Shown here: in pieces, positions 1 through 9,076 of the stretch
How the letters are laid out: every line of letters starts with the position of its first letter
Position numbering within the stretch: position 1 is the first letter of the stretch
Source of the DNA: Bremia lactucae
Taxonomy: Eukaryota > Oomycota > Peronosporomycetes > Peronosporales > Peronosporaceae
Length of the DNA stretch: 37,076 nucleotides
Direction of reading: 5' to 3'
Assembly: GCF_004359215.1 (NCBI RefSeq)
Contig: NW_027152029.1
Location: forward strand, 231,723-268,798
The notes under the pieces: model-generated
Seen by the model: only the letters and a program-made list of their open reading frames with translations
What the model was told of the DNA's origin: nothing
The model's database searches: none
Made by a program: the position numbers and the translations under genes

Positions 1-651
1 CGCGACCCATACGTCTTTGGGTCGCTAGAGGTTTTTAAAACCCGACTCAAACAGACGTTTGAGCCACCAAGGGCTGAGTTCAGAGCTCGTTCAGAGCTTC
101 TGAAACTTAAGCAAGGCAAGCGTGATGTGCACGCATATGCCCAGCACATACGACTCTTAGCGAGTTGTATTACCAATAACCCAGTCCATGAACACACGTT
201 GATTACGGTGTTCATGCAAGGTCTTTCGGATGGTCCCGTAAAGACCCACCTGTTCCGCTTGGAACTGGATACGCTTGAAGAAGCAATATCCGTTGCGGAA
301 CAGGAGGACTTTAGCTTGAGACAGGCTCAAGCTAGTTCGTCATCGTATCGTTCTCCAAGACGATACGAGCTAGGAGGTCCAGAACCCATGGACCTCTCTT
401 ACATCGAAAGCGATAGACCTCGCTTTTCGAGCAATAAGCGATTTCAGAAATGTTTTCGCTGCCAAAAATTAGGACACTACGCTCATGAGTGTAGTGCTAC
501 ACGCCCAGTGCCGAAAAGTACTAAACGCAATTTTGGACCGTACGCTAAAAAGGGCAACGGTCGCGGGTCCGACGTTGTTGCGAAATTGCAACAGCGAGGC
601 GGACTGCCAAAAAAAACGGTCGGGGGCAGTAGGGGTGCAACGCCCTACTGA
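1..651 (+). pseudogene. gag: Gag polyprotein, partial (capsid and zinc knuckle)
   Basis: The frame is open from base 1, so the left end is cut by the window rather than by a start codon. It shows the retrotransposon gag signature, a basic helix region with KLKQGKRDVHAYAQHIRLL followed by ITVFMQGLSDGPVKTHLF, which is the usual capsid segment of Ty3 Gag. A CCHC zinc knuckle (CFRCQKLGHYAHEC) lies near 454-495 and would bind the element's RNA. The frame ends at 651. The protease frame is +1 relative to it, and an eight-A tract at 609-616 sits at the transition. Whether that is a programmed shift or a simple indel cannot be told here. Confidence 0.85.
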
Positions 652-940
652 TCCAGCAACCTCAAGAGAATTTGCAAATCTCTTGACTAAAGTTGCTCCA
701 GACACACAATTATTAAGTGTCTCTGCACCTGGTGATGAGGTATCCCTCATCACCTTGAAGTTAAAAGTGACAAATGATTTGTCACTTAGAGCCCTAGTGG
801 ACTGCGGAGCGTCGAATAACTTTGTTCATCGCCAGTCGCTAGAGGGTTGTAGGCTCAAATATGTTGAGCGCGACATCTCTCCAACAAGGACGACGGTGCG
901 TCTAGCGACAGGCGCATCGATAACAGTAACCCGACTGTGA
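617..940 (+). pseudogene. Retropepsin-like aspartic protease, truncated
   Basis: In the +1 frame relative to gag, the sequence reads through RALVDCGASNNFVHRQSL, the flap-proximal catalytic block of Ty3 proteases. The usual D-[ST]-G triad is D-C-G here. A following TTVRLATGASITVTR segment matches the flap region. The frame stops at 940, and the next bases match the pol linker at 18243 onward, sharing ACCCGACTGTGATAGCGCAA. This indicates that the C-terminal half of the protease was lost by a deletion at a short shared sequence. The enzyme would process Gag-Pol in an intact element; this copy cannot be active. Confidence 0.75.
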
Positions 941-1441
941 TAGCGCAATCACAGTCGAAAGACGTTGAGGGAATAGGTGCCCACGTACTTGAGGAGAAAT
1001 CTCCACAAATAGTTAATGTTGAAGTGATTAGACTTCAGCATCCCGAGGGATTAATACCTCGGCAGCCTGTGGATAAATCCCAGGAAGAAAACAAGACAAT
1101 AAATGTATTGGTTTAATAACGGTTCAAGAGTAGGCGCTTATACTCTTAATCTGTATGCGCCTCCGAAGTTAACTTCGGAAATAACTCAATTATCAACCCT
1201 AGAACACAAGCGGTTATTGAGAGATCTGCATAATGGTAGAATCAAGCAGATCCGCGTACTCTTCACGGAGGACGATTACGTAATTGACATTTGGTCAGAG
1301 GTATTTTTTGCAGAAAACGAACGGGTTCTCAGCAAATCGTCGATGGACGAAAGTGTCCTCGATGTGAAGACTCGGATTAAAAGATACACTAATCAATATC
1401 TTGGGAGTCATCCAACAGAAATTCTCTATACGAGGATTTAA
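941..1441 (+). pseudogene. Pol linker between protease and RT
   Basis: This stretch has no catalytic motif. It is a family-specific spacer containing VDKSQEE, LYAPPKLTSEITQLS and DESVLDVKTRIKRYTNQYLG. Homologous copies lie at 16446-16690, 17280-17460, 17690-17740 and 18240-18746, so it is a reliable tag for the A family. The frame is broken by TAA at about 1114 and by other stops. The end, ending at TRI then TAA, is nearly identical to the copy at 18740, including the stop. Confidence 0.7.
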
Positions 1442-2892
1442 TAGAATTCAGGGATGTATTTCCTGAAGTAATTCCATGCGAGTTGCCCAAGGATAAATGC
1501 ACTCGACATGAGATCGAGCTCAAAGCGGACTCGAAGTACTGTGTCATGACGCAGTGGCCACTGCCTCGTGAACAAGTACTTGCGATCGATAAATTCTTTG
1601 CCGATCGAGTAAAAGCGGGCCATGTAAGGGAGTCAACCTCCCCACATAGCTCTTCGACCTTCTGTATGCGAAACGCCACAGAAGGGTGGCGGATAGTGCA
1701 TGCATTCAATAAACTGAATGCTGCAACGGTACCGGCTCAAACGCCGATACCTAGAAAAAACGTAATCATAGATGGTATGGCTAAGAGAACGATCTTTTTG
1801 TCTATGGATCTGATGGATGGGTTCTATCAAATCCTTATGCGTGAACGGCATTCCGTAGACAGTAGTGAGCACTCCTAGTGGGTTGCTCTGGAAATGGCTA
1901 GTGGTGCCACAGGGGCTTAATAACGCCCCTGCAACATACAACAGATGCGTAACGAATCTGTTGATACCGGTGCTAGAATTCGCACCGAGTTATTTTGACG
2001 ATGTTGTCGTCCATAGCCGGGCCATGGACGGGAAGACGGACGTGGAGGTTCATAAAACTCACGTTCGTCAGGTTCTGACACTTGTGCGAAAGCATAAGTT
2101 GTACGCAAATCTCAAGAAGTGTATATTCGCTTCAAGCGTAATACCACTTCTTGAGTGCATCGACGGAAAACACGGCTTGCGCCCTGATACCGAAAATATC
2201 AAGGCTATTACCGACTGGCCAGTTTCAGTCGATGTCAAGGGACTTAAAAAGTTCCTTGGTTAAGCGGCGTATTTGCACAAGTACTCCATCTCTCTCGTCT
2301 CTAGAAAGGAAAACGAGAAATGGTAACGGAACGCTGATTGTCAGCGTTCGTTTGAAGGTATCAAGCAAAGCTTTGATGCAATCGCCTATGTTGGCGATTG
2401 CAGATCAAAACAGACCATTCCATGTGGTCTGTGATGCCAGCGATTTCGCAATCGGCTGCGCATTAATGCAATACGATACAGACGGCGGGGACGCGTCGTC
2501 CGTTACCAATCGCGTCAGCTGCAACCAGCTGAACGCAATTACCCAGCGCATGACAAGGAACTCCTTGCCATGAAATAATGCATTGGCTAAATTGAGGTCT
2601 TTCTCCGAGGAGATAGACCGTTCATCGTATATACGGACCATGCGTCATTACGCACGGCTGTAATTAAACCAAGAAGGATAGCCACCTCTCGCAAAGAATG
2701 GCGAGGTGGCTATCCTTCGTCGCGGAGTATAATTTCTCCGTAGAATATAAACCAGGACGACTTAATGTTGTCGCTGATGCATTATCACGCCGGCTCGTTT
2801 CGAGTCAGCGTTGCACAGCAACAGTGAAAATAATCCCACTGCTGCAACACTCACTACGAGTGTCCCGTCATCAACCTTGGTTGAAGACATAA
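1442..2892 (+). pseudogene. Reverse transcriptase and RNase H (element A)
   Basis: RT blocks appear in order: SKYCVMTQWPLPREQVLAID, GWRIVHAFNKLNAATVPAQT, LSMDLMDGFYQILM, a PQGLNNAPATYNRC block, and the catalytic YFDD at 1991-2002. The thumb follows (DTENIKAITDWP then VKGLKKFLG). RNase H begins near 2400 with FHVVCDASDFAIGCAL and ends with MARWLSFVAEYNFSVEYKPG and NVVADALSRR at 2698-2790. In an intact element this polyprotein makes cDNA from element RNA in cytoplasmic particles. At least six frame changes or stops occur (for example 1878, 2263 and 2573), so no active enzyme is made. It is close to the RT at 18743-19516. Confidence 0.9.
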
Positions 2893-3002
2893 AGAAAGCC
2901 TACACAGAAGATAAAGACCTTCTTTGTTTAATGGATCTAATGAATCCATCCGATAAATCTTTTAAAGATTAAACGGCTTTATATCGATCGTCATCCGATC
3001 GA

Positions 3003-3890
3003 TACACAACGCGCAACGGCTTATTGTATTATACAGCCGTTGCCGGCGACACTCCACGTGTCGTCGTCCCAACTCACAATGATTTGCGCTTGCGCATCAT
3101 GTATGAGTGTCACGATGCACCGACAAGTGGGCATCGTGGACGTGAGAAGACTTACCTCACAGTAAGTCGCGACTTTTACTGGCCCCGCCAGTATCAGTTC
3201 GTGCGCATGTACATTCGTGCTTGCGAGGTATGTCAACGGGTGAAGCCAATCCCTTCCCACCGTGCACCTCTCCAACCTCTCCCACTTCCGGCAGAGTGTT
3301 GGGAGTCCGTAAATATGGACTTCGTCTTCGAAATTCCCAAAGACGATCACAATAACAATGGAATCCTTGATTTTGTAGACATATTCTGCAAGATGGTACA
3401 TCTTGCTGCAGTACTAAAGTCGATTACGGCTCCGGGCTGTGCCCGCACGGTATTCAAACTCCACGGTCTACCCCGTAAATTGGGCTCGGATAGGGATCCA
3501 CGGTTCACGGCGGAGTTCTGGCAATCCGTGTTCCGATCTCTCGGAACACGGCTGACTATGTCAACATCTGATCACCCGGAAACGGATGGTCAAACAGAAC
3601 GCGTAAATCGCGTCCTCGAAGAGATACTACGAGGTTACGTCCAATCGTATCCGTTGCATGCGTCTACAACGCATACATCGTTCTTTGTGAATGGCTTACG
3701 CCATCCTCGCATACCCACCAAATTAGAGGGATCCTCTAGTTCAATGGGGGGTGGACTCGCACGAGCAAAACCACTTCTGGCTCATGTTCATCACAAGTCG
3801 AAGTTAACAATGACGCGGGTTATGTCGATGTCGAAGAAATCGACATCGAAGATGAGAAAGATCTCATGGCAGTGCGCACAAGTGTACTGA
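3003..3890 (+). pseudogene. Integrase with two internal deletions (element A)
   Basis: The HHCC zinc domain is clear (ECHDAPTSGHRGREKTYLT then ACEVCQRVKP). The DDE core follows: MDFVFEIP supplies the first Asp, GSDRDPRF the second, and NRVLEEILRGYV the Glu. Integrase would join cDNA ends to the chromosome. Two blocks normally present are gone: bases between CARTVF and KLHGLP, where D and family relatives read CARVFIDTVF, and bases after YVQSYP, where D retains the segment leading to FAINNSLHAS. The remaining reading frame is open for 288 codons, which shows the deletions were in frame or nearly so. Confidence 0.88.
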
Positions 3891-3959
3891 AAAGACAAAA
3901 CAAATGAGTCAGCAGAAGAATTTCTGCTATTTCGAGAATCAATATTCCGTTTCGTTCAG

Positions 3960-4289
3960 GATTCCATTGGTAACGCAGTGGACCGACAGAAACTGAATGC
4001 AGACAAACATGGAAGAGCAAATGTTCATTCATTTAAAACTAATGATCTAGTGCTACTCTTTCCGGTAAACCTACCTAAGCGTTTAGTCACTTATGTGGGT
4101 AGCAGTAAACTACTACCCAAGTTCATTGGGCCTTTCCGTGTACTGCATCGCAGAGGCAACGCGTACGCAATAGAACTGCCACGTATAATGCGAACGCATG
4201 CTACATTTTACGTTGGTCGGCTCCGCCCGTACCATCAGTACGCGGCTTCTTCCGAGGACGGATTGAAGATCCTTTTTAAGAATCCCTAA
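3960..4289 (+). pseudogene. Integrase C-terminal GPY/F domain
   Basis: The frame contains FKTNDLVLLFPVNLPK, LLPKFIGPFRVLHRRGNAYA and HATFYVGRLRPYHQY. This is the GPY/F module that ends chromovirus integrases and precedes the chromodomain. It stops at 4289. The antisense gene of this element overlaps its end on the other strand. The conserved sense motif FYVGRLRPY forces part of the antisense sequence to be conserved too, which matters when judging the antisense ORF. Confidence 0.8.
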
Positions 4290-5844
4290 AAGATTCTTGT
4301 GATCGAGAACCAGATTCTCATGTTGAACCTTGAGTTTCTCATGCCGGTTCCGAGTTTCCTCGAAACTGCGATGAGCTGACGACAGCTCATCACAAAGAGC
4401 GGGATATTTTCGTTCGTACTCCAACATGGAGTACGCACTCTTCGAACGGTCTTCTAACCGCTCGATATGGTGAGTCTGCACCGTCTGCTCCAACGAGCGA
4501 CGCTTGCCACGCTCGTGGTCAAGTCCCTTTCCAAATCATGGAGGAAGCGATCGATTTTGTCGATTTTTGACTCTAGATCCGTCACACGGTTCGGATCTAA
4601 TTTTTCCTCCTCCACCACAACCATTGGTGGATTCCCACGGTGGTCGCAGTTTCCTTGTGAAACGTATATAAAACCACCGTGATGTGAAGGGGCAGCGAAC
4701 GAGTGATCTCTTTAGCTGGCGCGGATATCCACCTTCACATGACAGCTGGGAGCCTCGTTCCCAGCTAGTTGCTGACGTTGAGGGCCTCGTCCGTCAGTAT
4801 GACGAGACCCATCCGATGGTTCAGAAGGTCCATCGGAAAACACGCGCCCCTGGTGCTTGTAAATTGATTGCAAAACCTCAATCGTATCACGCATGTCAAT
4901 AGAGATGCGAGCCCTTCCCCAGGGCGAAAAAAAGCGAATAGACATCTCCTTTTACTCTGTGCGAGTTGTCATCACAACACGGACAGGGATCACCCCACGC
5001 GAGGCATGGAAGCCCAGCCTCACGTGATAACCGATGCAATTTATAATTTGCACCGGTTGGAGTTCTATTCTCAAACTTAACGCGATTGCGTTAAGTTTTT
5101 GAAGCCAGGCCTCGCGTCCAATGTCTTTGACATTGCGAATGAACGCGCTCCAGGCTTGCATAAGCGAGATTTTATCTCGCTCATTGTTGCCACTATACCA
5201 TCGATGCTTAAGAAAAGCATCGAGATAAAAATCTTCTTCGGAGCGAAAGTTCTTCGCGCTGGGTTCAAGGCCATGTAGCTTTGTCGCAATAAATAAAGGA
5301 TATTTGTTGTGAGGAGTAGTTTCTTCAGACAAGCTATTGATTAGACGTTCTGGCAAAATCCACAGCTTCTTTCAGGGGCGAGACGAGATATTTTATTGTT
5401 TTCACATGCCCACTGAAGCAGGGGTACCCACAAGAGGGGAACTTTTATCACGATGGCTAATGCAATCGTCATCACCTTGCACAGAAATAGGTGCAGATGA
5501 CCGTACGGAAGACTGAACAGGCGATGAGGTATCATCCCCATCGTCCGAACCAAACAGACTATAGACTCGTCTATCAGAATGAGCCCTCTCATTCGAAGGC
5601 TCATAGTCAGCCGCCTGACGTCTATCACGCGACTGTTCTATTCTCCCCGAGTCGGCCATTTCATCCGACTCGCATTTGTAGTCGACCTCCAAAGAGGGGT
5701 CGAATTCACGTGGTGTATCCGCGAGAAAAAGATACTACGGCAGACGGAACGTCTGCCGCAAGAGATAACAGTGCGTCACCCGCGGCTGTGGGCCGCAGCC
5801 GAAGGCTCCGCACTACCAGCAGCCCGCATGGATTTATTCTTCAT
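4201..5844 (-). pseudogene. Antisense accessory gene of element A (aORF-A)
   Basis: Reading minus from ATG at 5844 (MKNKSMR), the sequence gives an acidic segment (SLEVDYKCESDEMADSG, FGSDDGDDTSS), a central globular region (NKYPLFIATKLHGLEP, SEEDFYLDAFLKHRWYSG, MQAWSAFIRNVKDIG), a GDPCPCCDD motif with CPCC at 4974-4985, GRVFSDGPSEP near 4820-4845, and a long coiled coil (ERLEDRSKSAYSMLEYE, NLVLDHKNLLGILKKDLQ). A basic RKKPRTDGTGG tail follows, with TAG at 4201-4203. Several frame changes split it. Copies D and E preserve the same order. It converges with pol and overlaps the chromodomain and GPY/F ends. I know no named family with this set. A structural or regulatory element protein is the inference; function is unknown. 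Confidence 0.72.
4681..4902 (+). pseudogene. Chromodomain at the Pol C-terminus
   Basis: FSWRGYPPSHDSWEPRSQL then VADVEGLVRQYDETHP is the second half of a chromodomain (W-x-G-Y-x-x-x-x-x-S-W-E-P pattern). In chromoviruses it binds modified histone tails and guides integration. The first half of the domain (4560-4680) is out of frame. The same tail, LVRQYDETHPP, is found on the minus strand of element D near 27170-27210. The DNA encoding it also encodes the FSDGPS motif of the antisense gene, so this segment is used on both strands. Confidence 0.75.
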
Positions 5845-5950
5845 GCGATGGAATTTAAATTGATGGTTCTGACCAATCAACATCATTTTAAAATTAAGTG
5901 GTAGTGGTCACAAGTGACCACTCCATCCAATGACAGTCAGAGTGATTGTC

Positions 5951-5967
5951 TTTTAAGGGAGGGGTGA
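5951..5967 (+). other. Polypurine tract of element A
   Basis: A purine-rich run (AAGGGAGGGGTGA) lies directly before the LTR start at 5968. This is the expected primer site for plus-strand DNA synthesis and fixes the orientation of the LTR as 3'. Confidence 0.75.
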
Positions 5968-6412
5968 TGTAACGGGGTGTATCGCTACATAAAATTAACA
6001 CTTAAAGGTTGTTAATTGATATATTATCGAAAAGGTAGATAATATTTGGAGAATATTACTTTTTCTAGTAATGCTCGGAAATCTTATCCATAAATAGGTA
6101 AAAGCCGTTTTATCTATTTATCCCGCAGACTAATCAGCTGTAAACGTAAACAAAGAGAGATAGATCGATAAGATTTCAATTGCATGTCTAGTAATAGTTT
6201 ATAATTAAGTAAGCATCAACAGGTAAAAAGAAGAAGAAACTTAATTATATCAATACAGTTTTCATTTAACCGTCTTTAAGGTAGTTGTCTTAAAGAGAAG
6301 TCTTCCTCTGCACGTACTAGTGTACGTGAAGTGACGTAAGGCACCACTCGCAACTGAAGCAGTGCGAAGTGGACTTGTACTGAAGCAGTACAAGTCGTAG
6401 TGCCCCGTTACA
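5968..6412 (+). repeat. 3' LTR of element A (445 bp)
   Basis: It starts TGTAACGGGG and ends CCCCGTTACA, a perfect 10-bp terminal inverted pair with the canonical TG...CA. Related copies are at 9454-9900, 19531-19979 (reverse), 19980-20220, 32063-32500 and, diverged, 23770-26042 (reverse). Inside are stable hairpins such as CTTGTACTG / CAGTACAAG at 6374-6394. The target-site duplication cannot be tested because the 5' LTR is outside the window. Confidence 0.92.
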
Positions 6413-6813
6413 GTGATGATACACGAAGCGAGGTGTCTTGTTTCTGAACGTAATCATGCATCGACAGCTTGTCTTGTCAAATGGAGAAGAAGTTTGAACG
6501 CAAGCGAGACTCGTCTTGTTGAGGAGGTCGACTTATCATTAGCTAATATTTTTTGGTCTATACTTTAATAATATAGACCGACAACATATGACTCGCAGTA
6601 TCCGTTAATCGGATACTGCATGTTACCTCCTGATGTAATTATGTATAACACCTTAAATACTTTTGTATTGAGTAACAATCATGAACTTTTCAAAAATTCG
6701 AATACAAAAGGAATTTAATTTTTGCAATTTAATACCTTCAAAATAATTGTATTTTTCGCCATTATCGTTTATTTCTTGTAGCCATTCCATGAACAAATTT
6801 ATTTGCTAGCATC
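6413..6813. other. AT-rich intergenic DNA with two perfect hairpins, upstream of the EHD gene
   Basis: No ORF is supported. Two adjacent perfect hairpins stand out: GGTCTATA / TATAGACC at 6555-6579 (9-nt loop) and GCAGTATCCG / CGGATACTGC at 6595-6619 (5-nt loop TTAAT). The rest (6640-6810) is AT-rich and presumably holds the promoter of the downstream GTPase gene, but no core element is recognised with confidence. Confidence 0.6.
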
Positions 6814-8526
6814 ATGACGGCGCGCTTAAGTGGTGGAGCAAAGTGCCAGGTTCGCGTCGCTGGTGAAGTGAATCGCATGATTCAAAAAGATGTGGGCGAA
6901 CTTTACGATCAGCTGGAAATTGTGCGTGCGGAGATGCATTTCCCATCCTTTGCACCCATCAACGTGCCCATGGTGCTGGTGCTGGGCAATCATTCGTCGG
7001 GAAAGAGCACTTTCATCAATTACATGCTGGGCCAGAATGTGCAGAAGACTGGACGCGCACCCACAGATTGTACCTTCACGGTGCTAGTAGGTGGTGCACG
7101 AGAAGAGCGACTCGATGGCGCGGCGCTTGTCAGACACGCGCAATTCGGCTTTAATGACGTGGAGCGCCTTTTCGGCCACGAGTTTGTGTCACAGATCGAA
7201 CTCAAAGTGGTGGCTGGTAGCGAGCTGTTGGACAAAAGTGGACTTATGATTGTAGACTCACCAGGTATGATTGATCCGCCCGGCACGTCGCTGGACCGCA
7301 CGGACGAGGACCGGGGCTATGACTTTAAACGGGTTGTTCATTGGTTTGCGGACCGGGCAGACGTAATTCTGGTCATGTTTGACCCGGACAAGCCGGGAAC
7401 GACGTTCGAGACACTGGACGTGCTCACTAAGTCTTTGCAGGGAATGACAAGCAAAGTGTTGCTGATTCTTAACAAAGTGGACGACTTTGAAACTGTTCAC
7501 GACTTTGGGCGTGCATACGGAGCGCTGTGCTGGAATCTCAGCAAGGTTATCCGACGCAAAGATTTGCCAACCATATACACCATGTACGTTCCACAAGAAA
7601 AGCGAATCGCTCCGTCCACCTCAGTTATTGAACAAATTCCGCTCAATGTGTCAAACATGCTAGCGCATGAGTTTGACGGAATTCGTGGCGAAGTGATTCG
7701 TGAAGTGGAGCGAGCACCTGATCGTGCAACGGATAATATTTTAAATCTACTTAAGGCCACCACAGTAAGGCTCAAAATGCACATGACGCTGATTGAAGCA
7801 TGCAAGAAGGAGTATCTGGACCTGTGCACGTTCTGGAGGCGTGCGCAGATTGCGAGTATTGCGGCGGGTATAGGCTTCACGACGTTTTATCTAATCCGAA
7901 CAGTAGGCTACCGAGCCCCTGTGATACCTTTAACCACTGGCACGATGGCGCTGTCGGGATTACCATCTTCTCCATCCTCTCAATCGCAACTATCAGGTGC
8001 GATCTCCGTTCAATTGTCTGGTGCCCGCACATCTGCTTGGGAAATGAACTGGTTTAAGCAAGTGTCGCGCTCACAGTCGCTGTTCAAGTTGAGCACATTT
8101 CTGAAAGTTGTATTACTGTCATGTGCCTCAAATTTTGCACTGTGGAAGGCATCAATACTTAACATTGAATACAAGCGCAAGAGTGTGCTGCATTGGTTGC
8201 CACTCACCTTTAACCAGGTGTACGGACCATTTTTATGCAAATCTGATCGGGCACACGATGACATTATGACGCAGTGGGATGTTGTACAGCCTGGCCTGAA
8301 GTTCGCTTTATCATCGACGTCAATTAAAAACTTTCCGACTATCAACACGACGAACAAGACATTTTTGGAGGATGTGCTAAATGTGCATATTCCTCGACTG
8401 GATCGCTGTGTCCGTGACCGCTCAGGAGACGACCACGCTTATATGCGCTTCAAGCACCACACGAAGTCCAAACTTGATAGTAGTCCCGAGGCGGGCATTT
8501 TCTCCGATACAGCAGACCAACTGTAG
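6814..8526 (+). CDS. EHD/dynamin-like membrane GTPase
   Basis: A 570-residue single-exon frame from ATG 6814 to TAG. G1 is GNHSSGKS (residues 58-65), G3 is DSPG (148-151), G4 is NKVD (220-223). The block DRGYDFKRVVHWFADRADVI is diagnostic of the EHD family, ATPases/GTPases that tubulate and cut endosomal membranes. Unlike animal EHDs no EH domain is seen; instead a hydrophobic segment (about 344-362) suggests membrane insertion. Between about 7940 and 8000 the frame reads a Ser/Pro-rich stretch, while another frame there reads AVGITIFSILSIATI, so two compensating indels may have destroyed a second membrane segment. Otherwise there are no stops, codon use differs from nearby element DNA, and the gene looks expressed. 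The exact orthologue is not assigned. Confidence 0.88.
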   Translation: MTARLSGGAKCQVRVAGEVNRMIQKDVGELYDQLEIVRAEMHFPSFAPINVPMVLVLGNHSSGKSTFINYMLGQNVQKTGRAPTDCTFTVLVGGAREERLDGAALVRHAQFGFNDVERLFGHEFVSQIELKVVAGSELLDKSGLMIVDSPGMIDPPGTSLDRTDEDRGYDFKRVVHWFADRADVILVMFDPDKPGTTFETLDVLTKSLQGMTSKVLLILNKVDDFETVHDFGRAYGALCWNLSKVIRRKDLPTIYTMYVPQEKRIAPSTSVIEQIPLNVSNMLAHEFDGIRGEVIREVERAPDRATDNILNLLKATTVRLKMHMTLIEACKKEYLDLCTFWRRAQIASIAAGIGFTTFYLIRTVGYRAPVIPLTTGTMALSGLPSSPSSQSQLSGAISVQLSGARTSAWEMNWFKQVSRSQSLFKLSTFLKVVLLSCASNFALWKASILNIEYKRKSVLHWLPLTFNQVYGPFLCKSDRAHDDIMTQWDVVQPGLKFALSSTSIKNFPTINTTNKTFLEDVLNVHIPRLDRCVRDRSGDDHAYMRFKHHTKSKLDSSPEAGIFSDTADQL

Positions 8527-9076
8527 GGTTCAAGTGACAATACTAATGGAGACAAAATGCACTTTATTGAGGATGCGTATATTCTGCGCATCTACTTTCA
8601 ATGCATTACCACATGTTCTTTCGCAAGTCGTAAATCGAACAGCTTATGCCCATATCTCTTTCACCAGCAGTCGATTCACTGCCCTCTTCTCCAATTAACC
8701 GCTTTAGTGCAAAAGTATGGCAATAATTTCAAACATCCCTAACTTGATTGTATCTTTGCGCACAAAATGCCACACAAACCCGTCAATCCACAAAGCGTAC
8801 TTAACGGGATGGTCAAAAACTTCATGTGAAGTAAACAGACCTGCCACTCGTCAGAATAATACGCTCGCAACGTAGGATGCACATCTACAGAGGTGGCATC
8901 CATTGATTGTTAAAAGTATTAATATTCAATTCGATTAAATATAAGTTAGTCTATGAACTACTTTTTTGCTTAAGTGCGCACGTGAAGCCGGATTACCGCT
9001 TCCGTGACGACACTTGTCCTAAGGTACTTGTTTATTAGGCGAGGCCGCTTAGGCGCCCACCAACTACCTAACTGCA
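8527..9076. other. 3' flank of the EHD gene, no supported gene
   Basis: The first part presumably holds the 3' UTR. On the minus strand a 48-codon open stretch (8850-8704) reads a protein-like WIDGFVWHFVRKDTIK, but it starts after a stop and has no recognisable relative, so it may be an exon remnant or chance. The remainder up to the LTR at 9077 shows nothing I can name. Confidence 0.4.

Larger units (their letters stand above)
1..6412 (+). mobile_element. Ty3/gypsy chromovirus (element A), 5' end outside window
   Basis: Domain order on the plus strand is gag, protease, RT, RNase H, integrase (IN), GPY/F and chromodomain, then a polypurine tract and an LTR. This is the Ty3/gypsy chromovirus order. 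The 5' LTR and the start of gag lie left of the window. Every domain is recognisable but frames change many times, and blocks are missing in protease and integrase, so the copy is inactive. An antisense gene fills the space between chromodomain and 3' LTR. Fragments of the same family recur at 15827-20220, 23770-29063 (D), 32063-32500 and 36322-37076 (E). Confidence 0.93.

Noticed and set aside
4201..5844. Homology of the antisense protein to HTLV HBZ
   Set aside because: Only the layout (antisense, acidic start, coiled-coil end) is similar; no sequence similarity, so kept as analogy.
5491..5904. Sense-strand ORF of 137 codons near the 3' LTR, as an env-like or extra gene
   Set aside because: It is the complement of the acidic antisense segment, has biased low-complexity composition, and copies D and E preserve the other strand's protein instead.
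8704..8850. 48-codon minus-strand ORF as a gene end
   Set aside because: Too short, preceded by a stop, with no family match; mentioned only in the region note.
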